Positions 31,930 to 41,540 of a DNA stretch of 64,000 nucleotides are shown here, one piece after another. Location of the stretch: assembly GCF_042678045.1 (NCBI RefSeq), contig NZ_JBHUDI010000004.1, forward strand, positions 62,001 to 126,000, read 5' to 3'. Source of the stretch: Natrinema amylolyticus_A (lineage in GTDB: Archaea > Halobacteriota > Halobacteria > Halobacteriales > Natrialbaceae). A model generated the notes under the pieces. The model made no database searches. It was given only the letters and a program-made list of their open reading frames with translations, and was not told the DNA's origin. A program made the translations under genes and the position numbers. Position 1 is the stretch's first letter. The number at the start of each line of letters is the position of its first letter.

Positions 31930-33567
31930 ATGCAACCAGAACAGTCATTTGGGAAGGGGGGACTCAACGGATTTCTTGACGTCGACGAACTCGTCGAACG
32001 TATCGGCCTCGACGAAGACGAGGTCGAGTGGCGAAAGCACTTCATCGGGTTCGGCGAAGACGACGAGCAGCGGCTGTCGGACCTCGAACCGCTGTTGCGG
32101 GACAACCGCCAGGAGATCGCCGACGACTTCTACGAGAACGTCCTCCAGTACGAGGGCACGCGGAAGGTGATCAATCGGTCGCCGAAGGGCGTCGAAGCGC
32201 TCAAAGAGACCCAGCAGGCCTATCTCGTCTCGCTGGCGACGGGGGACTACGACCTGTCGTACTTCGAAAACCGGACCCGGATCGGCAAACTCCACGAAAT
32301 GCTCGACATGCCCCTGAAACACTACGTGGGGCAGTACGGCGTCTACTACGATCTGCTCCTCTCGCGGATGAACGAGCGGGTCCAGGATCAGGTCGTCGAC
32401 GCGATCGAGGAGTGGGCGGCGGAACGCGAGGCCGAGCGTGACGAGGGCGGTCTCGGCCGGTTCGTCGGTGCCCTGGGGCTTGGCGGCGACGATGACGCCG
32501 ACGACGGTCTCGAGGAATCGTTCGAAGCGGCTGTCAGGAACGCTATCGACGACGGCATGATGGACATCCTCTCGCTGTTGCGGATCATCAACCTCGACAT
32601 GCAGATCGCGACCGAAACCTACGTCGACTCCTACGCGAAGCGACTCGAGGAGTCGATCGAGCGGCGCAAGCGCCTCGCCAGCGAGGTCGAAACCGACGTG
32701 CAGGCCCCGCTGTCCGAACTCCACGAGTCGAGCGAGGTGGTCTCGAAACGCGCCGAGGCGATCAGTCAGCACACCGAATCCCAGGCCGCCGGCGTCACGC
32801 GAGCGGCACGGGAACTCGACGAAGTGAGCGCCGCGGTCGAGGAAGTCGCGAGCGTCGCCGACGAAGTCAGCGACGAGAGCGCCCGAACCGAGCAACTCGC
32901 CGCCGAGGGGGTCGAGGCGGCCGACGACGCCTTGGACGAACTCGAGGAGATCGAGAACGCGACCGACCGCGTCGCCGACGCCGTCGACTCGCTGGCAGAG
33001 CGGACCGAAGAGATCGACGAGGTCGTCGACCGACTCGACGACCTCGCCGAGCGAACGACGGTGCTGGCGGCGAACGCGAAGATCGAGTCCTCCCGTGGCG
33101 GTGGTGGCGACACGATGGGCGTGATCGCCAACGAAGTGCGCTCGTTCGCCGAACAGACGAAATCGGACCTCGCGGAGATCGAAAGCGCCGTCGAAGCCGT
33201 CCGCGAGGACGCCAGCGCGACGGTCGCGACGACCGAGGAGACAGTCACCCGCGTCGACGCCGGCACCGACCGGGTCAGAGAGACCGTTCACTCGCTCGAG
33301 TCGATTCACGAGTCGGCACAGAAGACGGCGACGGGCATGGAAGATGTGGCGGCGGCGGCCGACCAGCAGGCACGGGGCGTCGAAGCGACTGCCGAGACGA
33401 TCGCGGAACTGTCCCAATCGGCTGATAAGGTCGCGAGTGCGGCGGAATCGGTCGCGGCGGCGAGCCAGGAGCAGACGGCCAGCCTCCGCGAGGTGCGCGA
33501 CTCGGTTGCTCGGCTCACCGGCGACGAACAGGAGACGGAGCCGCCAGTCTACAAGCAAGTTAACTGA
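31930..33567 (+). CDS. HemAT-type globin-coupled aerotaxis transducer
   Basis: A 545-residue soluble chemotaxis transducer. Residues about 25-195 are a globin-coupled sensor domain; ENRTRIGKLHEMLDMPLKHYVG gives the proximal heme ligand as His122. After a short acidic insert (about 172-195) and a linker, residues about 245-530 form the coiled-coil signalling domain with the CheA/CheW tip VLAANAKIESSRGGGGDTMGVIANEVRSFAEQT. No membrane helix is present, as in Halobacterium HemAT. It should bind O2 and control CheA. No che genes are in the window. Confidence 0.92.
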   Translation: MQPEQSFGKGGLNGFLDVDELVERIGLDEDEVEWRKHFIGFGEDDEQRLSDLEPLLRDNRQEIADDFYENVLQYEGTRKVINRSPKGVEALKETQQAYLVSLATGDYDLSYFENRTRIGKLHEMLDMPLKHYVGQYGVYYDLLLSRMNERVQDQVVDAIEEWAAEREAERDEGGLGRFVGALGLGGDDDADDGLEESFEAAVRNAIDDGMMDILSLLRIINLDMQIATETYVDSYAKRLEESIERRKRLASEVETDVQAPLSELHESSEVVSKRAEAISQHTESQAAGVTRAARELDEVSAAVEEVASVADEVSDESARTEQLAAEGVEAADDALDELEEIENATDRVADAVDSLAERTEEIDEVVDRLDDLAERTTVLAANAKIESSRGGGGDTMGVIANEVRSFAEQTKSDLAEIESAVEAVREDASATVATTEETVTRVDAGTDRVRETVHSLESIHESAQKTATGMEDVAAAADQQARGVEATAETIAELSQSADKVASAAESVAAASQEQTASLREVRDSVARLTGDEQETEPPVYKQVN

Positions 33568-33658
33568 CGACGAACGGCGTTCGACGCCCTCCCCCACAGA
33601 GATAACAGCCCCCATCTTTTTCGGTGAACTGAACACGACAGCCGGCGATGGTCCCTGC

Positions 33659-34744
33659 ATGACTCTCGTCGAGTTGACCCGCGACCTCGTTTCGATTCCC
33701 AGCCACGACGACGAGACTGAAGCCAGCGAGTTCCTCGAGTCGTGGCTGCGCCGCGAGACCGACGTCGACGTGAGCCGGGACGAGGTTGGAAACGTATTCG
33801 CCCGGAAAGGCAGCGGCGACGAGACGCTCGCGCTCGTGGGTCACCACGACGTCGTCGGGCCGGCCGACGCGCAGGTCGCCGCGGCGGGCGACGAATACAC
33901 CGTCGAGGAACGCGACGGCCGACTCTACGGCCGGGGGACGGCGGATATGAAAGGTGCGGTTGCGGCCGCCTTGCTTGCGTTCCGGGATGCCGACCCAGCC
34001 GGTGAACTCGTGTTCGCGAGTTTCGTCGGCGAGGAAGTCGGCGGCGTCGGCGCACAGCACGCGATCGAGCAGGGATTCGTCCCGGAGTACGCCATCGTCG
34101 GTGAAGGGTCGACGAACTACTCGGGATCGGACGTCACAGACGTCGCCGTCGCGCACAAGGGCCGACGCGGGAGTACGATCACCGCCCACGGAACCGCCGC
34201 TCACGCCAGCGAGGCCGACGCCGGTGAGAACGCCATCTACCGCGCGACGGATGCGATCGATCGCGTTCGGGCACTCGAGGCCCCGTCGGTCGACGTGGCG
34301 GGCGAGACCCTCGCGGGCAGCCTCACCGTCACCGAGATCGAGGGTGGGTCCGCGTGGAACGTCGTCCCTGCCCGGTGTGCGGTCACCATCGACGAGCGGA
34401 CGGTGCCGGGCGAGCGCGCCCCTCTCGAGCGGATCGCGGACCGCGAGGGCATCGAGTGGACCGTCGACCAGGACTGGCCGCCGATGCAGTGCGAGGACGC
34501 GGCCTTTGCCGATGCGGTCCTCGACGCTGCAACGGCGTCACAGACGGCCGAGCCCGAACACGTGACGAAACCCCACGCGACCGACGCGGGCTGGCTCTCG
34601 GCCGCCGGCACGGAGTGTGTGATCTGTGGCCCCTCCGAACCCGGCGAGGCGCACACCGACGACGAGAGCGTCTCGATCGCCGTCCTCGAGCGCTGTCGCG
34701 AGACCTACCGGCGGGTCGCGGAGGCCTGGCCGCCATCGCGATGA
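33659..34744 (+). CDS. M20-family metallo-deacylase/peptidase
   Basis: A 361-residue zinc enzyme. Metal and catalytic motifs: VGHHDVVGPAD, GRGTADMKGAVAAAL, FVGEEVGGVGAQHA (catalytic Glu pair) and VGEGSTNYSG. A dimerisation/lid domain lies at about 170-280 (HKGRRGSTITAHGTAAHAS). Relatives include succinyl-diaminopimelate desuccinylase, acetylornithine deacetylase and LysK; I cannot tell which substrate is used and no pathway genes are adjacent. The ATG at 33659 gives a normal length; upstream in-frame sequence overlaps the HemAT gene. Confidence 0.85.
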   Translation: MTLVELTRDLVSIPSHDDETEASEFLESWLRRETDVDVSRDEVGNVFARKGSGDETLALVGHHDVVGPADAQVAAAGDEYTVEERDGRLYGRGTADMKGAVAAALLAFRDADPAGELVFASFVGEEVGGVGAQHAIEQGFVPEYAIVGEGSTNYSGSDVTDVAVAHKGRRGSTITAHGTAAHASEADAGENAIYRATDAIDRVRALEAPSVDVAGETLAGSLTVTEIEGGSAWNVVPARCAVTIDERTVPGERAPLERIADREGIEWTVDQDWPPMQCEDAAFADAVLDAATASQTAEPEHVTKPHATDAGWLSAAGTECVICGPSEPGEAHTDDESVSIAVLERCRETYRRVAEAWPPSR

Positions 34745-34775
34745 CGCCGTCGAGTCGTCGACGGAGCGTAGCCGA

Positions 34776-35144
34776 TCAGGCACCCGGGACGCCGACCGCG
34801 CCGAAACTCGTGATGCCGACCGCGGCGAGCACGTAGAGGGCGATCAGAACGGTGACCCAGGCGACGAGTCCGATCATTGCCGCTGCGGTCCAGTCACCGG
34901 GATACCGCCAGTTGATGACTGCGACGTAGGCCAGTAGGGCGACCAACGGGCCGACGAGTGGAATCCATCCGACGGCGAAGCCGACGATAGCCCAGACGAT
35001 CGCGCCGATCAGCGCGGTGACGATAGCGTGATCGTAACTCGTCCGGCCGACGATAACGCGTGCGCCGGCGTAGATGCCGAGCGCACCGATCAGCAGGCTC
35101 ACGAGGAATACGATGACTGACGCGAGTGGTGATGCGATTGCCAT
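34776..35144 (-). CDS. Small Yip1-like membrane protein
   Basis: A 122-residue protein with three to four hydrophobic helices (about 5-28, 40-60, 62-76 and 87-110). The pattern YAGARVIVGRTSYDHAIVTALIGAIVWAI resembles Yip1-domain-like small membrane proteins of haloarchaea. Function unknown. Single gene, convergent with the M20 gene. Confidence 0.65.
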   Translation of the reverse strand: MAIASPLASVIVFLVSLLIGALGIYAGARVIVGRTSYDHAIVTALIGAIVWAIVGFAVGWIPLVGPLVALLAYVAVINWRYPGDWTAAAMIGLVAWVTVLIALYVLAAVGITSFGAVGVPGA

Positions 35145-35299
35145 ACCGATAGCTACGTATCCCGGCGGAACAGGCCGCTGCTTGCACGTTCTAACCGACT
35201 CTCACCGAGAGACGGCCTCTCGGATGCGACTCCCCGTGTGTACACTCGAGCTACCCGGAACCCAGACGTTGATACCGGTTCCGAGCGAACGATACGGCT

Positions 35300-36832
35300 A
35301 TGGCGACCGATCAGGCTGGAAGCGACGCGAGCGAGGCCGACACGTACGAGCAGTTCGAACGACGCGTCCAGCGCATTTCGAACGTTGGCAACGCCGCCGG
35401 CATTCTGCGGTGGGACCAAGAGGTCGTGATGCCCGACGAGGGGACGCCGGCTCGAGCCCAGCAACTCTCGACGCTGTCGTCGATCAGTCACGAACTCCTG
35501 ACTGCCGACGAGACCGGACAGCTGCTCGACGAGCTCGAGGACGCCGAACTCGAGGACGAACAGGCCGCAGTCGTCCGCGAGATCCGACGCCAGTACGACC
35601 GCGAGACGAGCGTCCCACAGGAACTCGTCGAGGAGATTTCCGCGACGGCGTCGAACGCCCACCCCACGTGGAAGCAGGCCCGCGAGGAGGATGACTTCGA
35701 ACAGTTCGCACCGACCCTCGAGAAACTGGTCGAGCTCAAACGCGAGTACGCCAACCACATCGATCCCGATGCCGATCCCTACGCCGTGCTCTTCGCGGAC
35801 TACGAGCCCTACATCGACCTCGAGACCGCCGAACGGGTCCTGGAGCGTCTGCGCGAGGAACTCGTCCCGCTGATCGACGCGATCCAAGAGAGTGACGCCG
35901 ACCTCGCCACGGATGCCTTCGCGGGCGAGTTCGATGACGACGATCAGGAGGCGCTCGCGCGTGACGTGCTGGATTCGCTTGGCTACGACTGGGACCGCGG
36001 TCGCCTCGATACCGCGCCGCATCCGTTCTCCTCGGGGACGACGTTCGACGCGCGCGTGACGACCCGCTTCGACGAGGAAGACCTGCTGGGCTCGCTCACC
36101 TCGACGATCCACGAGTTCGGCCACGCAAACTACACACTCGGGCTCCCTGACGAGGGCTATGGAACACCGCTTGGCGAAGCCCGCGACCTCTCGGTCCACG
36201 AATCCCAGTCCCGGCTCTGGGAGAACCACATCGGCCGCTCTCGGCCCTTCTGGGAACACTTCCTGCCGGTCGCTCGCGAGCGATTCCTTGAGCTCGAGGA
36301 CGTCACGCCCGACGCAGCTTACGAGGCCGCAAACCAGGTCTACGATGACAACCTCATTCGCGTCGAGGCAGACGAGCTCACCTACCACCTCCACATCGTG
36401 ATCCGCTTCGAGATCGAACGTGATCTGGTCCGTGGCGATCTCGACGTTTCAGAGGTCCCGCAGGTCTGGAACGACAAGTACGAGGAGTATCTTGGCGTGC
36501 GCCCCGAAACGGACGCGGAGGGCTGTCTGCAGGACATCCACTGGTCTCACGGCGACTTCGGCTACTTCCCGACGTACTCGCTGGGGTCGGTGCTCGCGGC
36601 GCAGTTGTACGCCGCTGCCGAAGCCGATCGCGGCCCGTTCGACGACGCGATCCGCGAGGGCGAGTTCGACGCCCTCAACGGCTGGCTCCGCGAGAACATC
36701 CACCAGCACGGCAAGCGCTACATCACGCCCGCGCTGATCGAGCGAGCGACCGGCGAGGAACTGACCGCCGATCACTTCCTCGAGTACGTCGAGTCGAAGT
36801 ACGGCGAGCTGTACGAGCTCGAGGGCTACTGA
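35300..36832 (+). CDS. Carboxypeptidase Taq-type (M32) metallopeptidase
   Basis: A 510-residue zinc carboxypeptidase. The M32 signature is present: HEFGHANYTLGL (His271, Glu272, His275) preceded by STI, with ESQSRLWENHIGRS providing the third metal ligand, and NAAGILRWDQEVVMP near the N-terminus. Family length is about 500. It trims C-terminal residues from peptides in the cytoplasm. Together with M20, PepF and PAN it adds to a peptide-turnover set in this part of the window, although the genes are not one operon. Confidence 0.93.
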   Translation: MATDQAGSDASEADTYEQFERRVQRISNVGNAAGILRWDQEVVMPDEGTPARAQQLSTLSSISHELLTADETGQLLDELEDAELEDEQAAVVREIRRQYDRETSVPQELVEEISATASNAHPTWKQAREEDDFEQFAPTLEKLVELKREYANHIDPDADPYAVLFADYEPYIDLETAERVLERLREELVPLIDAIQESDADLATDAFAGEFDDDDQEALARDVLDSLGYDWDRGRLDTAPHPFSSGTTFDARVTTRFDEEDLLGSLTSTIHEFGHANYTLGLPDEGYGTPLGEARDLSVHESQSRLWENHIGRSRPFWEHFLPVARERFLELEDVTPDAAYEAANQVYDDNLIRVEADELTYHLHIVIRFEIERDLVRGDLDVSEVPQVWNDKYEEYLGVRPETDAEGCLQDIHWSHGDFGYFPTYSLGSVLAAQLYAAAEADRGPFDDAIREGEFDALNGWLRENIHQHGKRYITPALIERATGEELTADHFLEYVESKYGELYELEGY

Positions 36833-36917
36833 TCGCCGGCACGCCCATCGCGCTTCCGTCGCGTTCGCGCTTCCGCGACCCTCGTCTTTAGGTCGGTGTC
36901 TGCCGATCCGTCACACG

Positions 36918-37658
36918 ATGTCCGAGACACTCGAGCAGCAAACGGCGATCGTCACGGGTGCAAGCTCTGGAATCGGCGCGGCGACCTGCCACGAACTCGC
37001 AGCGGCGGGTGCGAACGTCGTCCTCGCGGCACGGAGCGAGGATCGGCTGCGGGAACTCGCCGACGACCTCGAGGCCGACCACGACGTCGAGACGCTGGTC
37101 GTTCCGACGGACGTCCGCGAAGAGGACGACGTCGACGCGCTCATTGAGGCGACCGTCAATCGGTTCGGCGGGATCGACGTACTGGTCAACAACGCGGGGC
37201 TGGCCCGCGGAAGCGATGTCGAGTCGCTGTCGACCGACGAGTACGAGACGATGCAGGAGACCAACGTCGACGGCGTCTTCTACGCGACGCGGGCGGCGAT
37301 CCCACACGTCCGCGAGCGCGGTGGGCACCTGATCTTCGTCGGCAGTTTCGCCGGCCAGTACCCGCGGCCGTTCAACCCCGTCTACGCGGCCTCGAAGTGG
37401 TGGGTCCGGGGCTTCGCCAAGAGCGTTGCCGCCCAGGTCGGTGACGACGGCGTCGGCGTTACGGTCGTCAACCCCTCCGAAGTCCGCTCGCAGTTCGGAA
37501 GCGCCGACGGCGATCCCTTCGCCGAGCGCTTCGACGAGGGTGAGGCGACCGAACCCGGGGAAATCGCCGAGGCGATCCGCTTTGCCGCGAGCCGGGAAGG
37601 CTCGAGCGTGACCGAACTCGACCTCTACCGGCGGGACAAGCTCGCCGATACCTTCTAA
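36918..37658 (+). CDS. Short-chain dehydrogenase/reductase
   Basis: A 246-residue classical SDR. The NAD(P)-binding motif is TGASSGIGAATCHEL, NNAG is in LVNNAGLARGSDV, and the catalytic residues are the serine in FVGSFAGQYP with YAASKWWVRG (Tyr-x-x-x-Lys). An Arg after the second strand (LAARSEDRL) suggests NADPH preference. Substrate unknown. Single-gene unit upstream of the unknown gene at 37719. Confidence 0.88.
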   Translation: MSETLEQQTAIVTGASSGIGAATCHELAAAGANVVLAARSEDRLRELADDLEADHDVETLVVPTDVREEDDVDALIEATVNRFGGIDVLVNNAGLARGSDVESLSTDEYETMQETNVDGVFYATRAAIPHVRERGGHLIFVGSFAGQYPRPFNPVYAASKWWVRGFAKSVAAQVGDDGVGVTVVNPSEVRSQFGSADGDPFAERFDEGEATEPGEIAEAIRFAASREGSSVTELDLYRRDKLADTF

Positions 37659-37718
37659 TAAAACGGGGTTGGGTGTGCCGGGTGTGGACTCACCCGTGAC
37701 TGGCCCTCTCCCTCGAGT

Positions 37719-38207
37719 ATGCGACTCTCCATTCCGGGCGTGCCGGGCGTCTACTTCGATACCGACGGCGAGTCGACGGCAAAGAGCGTCGCGCTGACCG
37801 CCGCCGGCCGTCGCGCACCGAAACCGCAGGGCTACGCCCTCCAGGTCCTGCCCTACCTCTGGTCGTTCAACGTCGACCTCCGGGAGGTCCCGACGGACCA
37901 CCCGATCCAGTACCTCCACCCGGAGGGTGCACGGAGTCTGGGGACGCTCGTCGATCAGCGTGGCGTCCGCGAGGCCGGCACCGAACTCGAGTCGGTACTG
38001 CGGTTCGTCTGGTCGATCAATCAGGAAGTCGAGTCAGCGACTAGCCAGCTGTTGGGGGGATCGCCCGCCGACGACGGCGTCACCATCGAGATTCAGGACG
38101 GGGCCGTCACTGCCGACGGTTCGCCGCTCGAGACTGACGACTTCGACATCGACGATACCGGGACCGAGATCGAGATCGACGATGCAGACCCTGACGACGA
38201 ACTGTAG
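37719..38207 (+). CDS. Conserved haloarchaeal-type protein of unknown function
   Basis: A 162-residue soluble protein. It begins MRLSIPGVPGVYFDTDGEST; the middle has an all-helical segment (RFVWSINQEVESATSQLLGG), and the last 50 residues are very acidic beta-type repeats (DDFDIDDTGTEIEIDD). No motif, signal or membrane segment. I recall similar haloarchaeal proteins without a function. Co-directional with SDR, with a 60-base gap. Confidence 0.65.
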   Translation: MRLSIPGVPGVYFDTDGESTAKSVALTAAGRRAPKPQGYALQVLPYLWSFNVDLREVPTDHPIQYLHPEGARSLGTLVDQRGVREAGTELESVLRFVWSINQEVESATSQLLGGSPADDGVTIEIQDGAVTADGSPLETDDFDIDDTGTEIEIDDADPDDEL

Positions 38208-38345
38208 GGGTCGACCAAGGCCGTCATCGGATCGCTCTCGAGATCGGCGCGCTGATGTTCGCGCTCTCTCCGCATTGCTTGCGTTCGTCTGGCCTCACAG
38301 CGAACAGTATAACATGCTGGCCCCGCTGGATCGACTCGAGACGAT

Positions 38346-39185
38346 ATGCCTCTCCGCGCGTTCCGGATCGCCTACGACGGCACGGACTACTACGGCTACC
38401 AGCGCCAGCCCGACGTCCCGACCGTCGAGGACGCAATTTTCGATGCCCTCCGGGCGCTCGGAGTCCTCGAGTCCGACGCCGACAAGCCCGACGGCTACGC
38501 TGCCGCCGGCCGCACCGACGCGGGCGTCTCTGCGCTCGCCCAGACGATCGCGTTCGAGGCCCCCGACTGGCTCACGCCGCGGGCGCTCAATGCCGAACTC
38601 CCCGCTGGCGTGCGCGCGTGGGCGAGCGCCGACGCGCCCGACGGGTTTCACGCGACCCATCACGCGAGCCGCCGGGAGTACACCTATCACCTGTACGCAC
38701 CGGCCGACGACTCGCCTGGTCTCGACACGCCGCCCATCGATGACGAGCGCTTTCGGACGGCCTGTGGGGCCCTTTCGGGTACCCACGACGTCCACAATCT
38801 GACGCCGGACGACCACAACACCGAGCGCTCGCTGACGCTGTCGGCGGCTCGAGACGGTGACTACCTCGTCATCACCGCCAGCGCGGGAGGGTTCGCACGC
38901 GAACTCGTCCGGCGACTCGTCTCACTGGCCCGCGAGATCGGGACCGGCGAGTCGCCCCGTGCGAAGCTCGACCGAGTCTTCGACCCCGAGCCACTGCCCG
39001 GTCCCGAGGGGATCGCGCCGGCACCACCGGAGCCGCTCGTCCTGACCGACGTCGTCTATCCCGACCTCACGTTCGAGATCGACGCGGACGCAGCTGCGAG
39101 CGCTCGCGCCGTGTTCGACCGCCGTCGAATCGATCGGCGGACGGGAGCGCGGGTCGCTGGACAGGTCGCTGATGGAATGCGGTGA
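38346..39185 (+). CDS. truA: tRNA pseudouridine(38-40) synthase TruA
   Basis: A 279-residue enzyme that isomerises uridines in the anticodon arm (positions 38-40). Visible motifs: RIAYDGTDYYGYQRQPDVPTVED at the N-terminus, AAGRTDAGVSALAQ with the catalytic Asp, FHATHHASRREYTYHLY and SAGGFARELVRRLV. Length is typical for TruA. Followed by a small membrane-protein gene after about 80 bases. Confidence 0.93.
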   Translation: MPLRAFRIAYDGTDYYGYQRQPDVPTVEDAIFDALRALGVLESDADKPDGYAAAGRTDAGVSALAQTIAFEAPDWLTPRALNAELPAGVRAWASADAPDGFHATHHASRREYTYHLYAPADDSPGLDTPPIDDERFRTACGALSGTHDVHNLTPDDHNTERSLTLSAARDGDYLVITASAGGFARELVRRLVSLAREIGTGESPRAKLDRVFDPEPLPGPEGIAPAPPEPLVLTDVVYPDLTFEIDADAAASARAVFDRRRIDRRTGARVAGQVADGMR

Positions 39186-39267
39186 GAGCGAGAGCTGGCT
39201 CGAGCCACCTCTTGTCTATCGGCCCTGCGTGCGAGCGTTTTTTACCACCGAACACACACCTCGGAGC

Positions 39268-39504
39268 ATGGAACTGTCTCCCGAGGAGTACGGTGCCTAC
39301 TGGCGCGCGTCTATCCGCGTCGCTGCAGGCATCCTCGTGTTCTTTTTTGGACTCCGTCTCACGTCGCCGCTGCGAACCCATCCCGCGGTCGGCGCATCCG
39401 TCCTCGGGGTCGTCTTGCTCGTCTTGCTCGCGCTCGCCGGGACGTTTCTCGCGATACTCGGGGTCGCCCGCGTCGTCCGGACCGCGGTCGACGTCGAAAC
39501 GTAG
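39268..39504 (+). CDS. Small two-helix membrane protein
   Basis: A 78-residue protein with the N-terminus MELSPEEYGAYWRASIRVAA and two hydrophobic helices (about 17-34 and 42-68). Not recognised. The start is placed at the ATG at 39268 rather than at an upstream in-frame ATG overlapping the truA end, because a TTTTTTACC stretch upstream looks like a promoter region. Confidence 0.55.
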   Translation: MELSPEEYGAYWRASIRVAAGILVFFFGLRLTSPLRTHPAVGASVLGVVLLVLLALAGTFLAILGVARVVRTAVDVET

Positions 39505-39624
39505 GTGGTGCTCGGTCGAGACCGCTCGAGCGCTCGTTATGTCTGCCCCGTCGAGGGAACGCCGCCGAGACACGCCGTGAAAGGGTCCGACACGCTTTAC
39601 CCCTGGGACTCCGAAACCGGGCCT

Positions 39625-41418
39625 ATGAGTTCCGTTCCCGACCGCTCCGAGGTCGACGAGGAATATACTTGGGACCTCGAGAGCATCTACGCGACCGACG
39701 ACGACTGGGAGGCCGCCTACGAGGCCGTCGCCGAGCGCGTCGCGGACCTCGAGGCCTACGAGGGACAGACGACTGCCGACGCCGAGACCCTGCTTTCGGT
39801 CCTCGAGTTGCGCGACGAGATCATGCGCGAGGTGTCGACGGTCGCGGCCTACGCCCGTATGCGCCGCGACGAGGACACGACCGACCAACACTATCAGGCG
39901 CTGACTGCGCGCGCACAGTCGCTTGCGGCCGACGCCCAGTCCGCCGCGTCCTTTATCGACCCCGAACTCCAGGAACTGACCCGCGAGGAGTTCGATGCGA
40001 TGATCGAGGAAGAGTCCGAGCTGGAGACCTACGACCACTACGTCGACGACGTGCTCCGGATGAAACCGCACACGCGCTCGGCGGAAGTCGAGGCGCTGCT
40101 GGCGGACCTGAGCGAGGTGACCGGCGCGACCGGGGAGGTCTACACCATGCTCTCGAACGCCGACATGTCGTTCCCGACCGTCGAGGACTCCGAGGGCGAG
40201 GCCGTCGAGATCACCCAGAGCAACTTCACCAACCTGCTCAAGCGACCCGATCGGGACTTCCGCAAGCGCGTCTACGAGAACTACTTCGACGAGTGGGAGT
40301 TGGTCCGGAACACGGTCGCGGCGAGCTACAAAAACAGCGTCAAAGCCGACGTCAAGACCGCACAGGCGCGCAACTACGATACCGCACGCGAGGCCGCCCT
40401 TGACGGCCCGAACGTCCCCGTCGACGTCTACGACACGCTCGTCGACACCGTCCACGATAACCTCGACAAGCTTCACCGTCATGCCGACCTCAAACGGCAG
40501 GCGCTGGATGTCGAGGAACTGCAGATGTGGGACCTCTACATGCCCCTGACCGGTGACGAAGGCCCGGACCTCGAGTACGACCAGGCGGCCGAGTACGTCG
40601 TCGACGCGCTCGCGCCGCTGGGCGAGGAGTACCAGTCCCGCGTCGCCGAGGGGCTTGACTCCCAGTGGGTCGACGTCTACGAGAACGAGGGCAAACAGTC
40701 GGGCGCGTACTCGGGTGGCACCTACGACACCCAGCCGTTCATTCTGCTGAACTACCAGCAGGACATCGCCTCGATGTACACCCTGGCCCACGAACTCGGC
40801 CACTCGATGCACTCCGAGCTCACCAAGGAGGAACAACCCTACGTCTACTCGAGCTACGAGATTTTCGTCGCCGAGGTCGCCAGCACGGTCAACGAGGCCC
40901 TGTTGACCAACCACTTGCTCGAGACAGTCGACGATCCCGAGTTCCGAAAGCACGTCCTGAACGAGTTCCTCGAACGTGTGCGCTCGACGCTCTATCGCCA
41001 GACGCTGTTTGCGGAGTTCGAACACGAGGCTCACCGTCTCGAGGAAGACGGCGAACCGCTGACCGCCGACCGCTTAGACGACCTCTATCGCGGACTCAAA
41101 GAAGAGTACTACGAGCCCGCCGCAATCGACGACCGAATCGCCCGCGAGTGGATGCGCATCCCCCACTTCTACCGCGCCTTCTACGTCTACCAGTACGCGA
41201 CCGGCATCTCCGCCGCGCTCGCGATCGTCGACGATGTCCTAGAACGGGGCCAGCCCGCCGCCAAGGACTACCTCGAGTTCCTCCGACGGGGCTCCCGCGA
41301 GTACCCGCTCGAACTCCTGCGGATCGCCGGCGTCGACATGAGCAGTTCGGACCCGATCGACCGCGCGCTCGAGACCTACGGCGAGCGCTTGGACGAGTTC
41401 GAGTCGCTGCTCGACTGA
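39625..41418 (+). CDS. pepF: Oligoendopeptidase F (M3B)
   Basis: A 597-residue zinc endopeptidase for short peptides. The active site is TLAHELGHSMHSEL (His389, Glu390, His393), with the third ligand in YEIFVAEVASTVNEAL. Upstream SGAYSGGTYDTQPFILLNY is the conserved substrate-binding region, and the C-terminal YRAFYVYQYATGISAAL is typical of PepF. Family length is about 600. The start at 39625 (MSSVPDRSEVDEEYTWDL) is preferred over an upstream frame extension. Confidence 0.94.
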   Translation: MSSVPDRSEVDEEYTWDLESIYATDDDWEAAYEAVAERVADLEAYEGQTTADAETLLSVLELRDEIMREVSTVAAYARMRRDEDTTDQHYQALTARAQSLAADAQSAASFIDPELQELTREEFDAMIEEESELETYDHYVDDVLRMKPHTRSAEVEALLADLSEVTGATGEVYTMLSNADMSFPTVEDSEGEAVEITQSNFTNLLKRPDRDFRKRVYENYFDEWELVRNTVAASYKNSVKADVKTAQARNYDTAREAALDGPNVPVDVYDTLVDTVHDNLDKLHRHADLKRQALDVEELQMWDLYMPLTGDEGPDLEYDQAAEYVVDALAPLGEEYQSRVAEGLDSQWVDVYENEGKQSGAYSGGTYDTQPFILLNYQQDIASMYTLAHELGHSMHSELTKEEQPYVYSSYEIFVAEVASTVNEALLTNHLLETVDDPEFRKHVLNEFLERVRSTLYRQTLFAEFEHEAHRLEEDGEPLTADRLDDLYRGLKEEYYEPAAIDDRIAREWMRIPHFYRAFYVYQYATGISAALAIVDDVLERGQPAAKDYLEFLRRGSREYPLELLRIAGVDMSSSDPIDRALETYGERLDEFESLLD

Positions 41419-41540
41419 TCGGCGTCGGTTCCACGACCGATCGCTTGCACTCGCCGGGCCGACAGTACCCCCATCTCACTGGCCTGCCTCCGCGACCCAA
41501 AGGCACATTTACCGTCCACATCTTATCGGCGTATATCAGG

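Noticed and set aside
39067..41034. Minus-strand open frame of 655 codons
   Set aside because: Antisense to truA and pepF, both of which have clear catalytic motifs.
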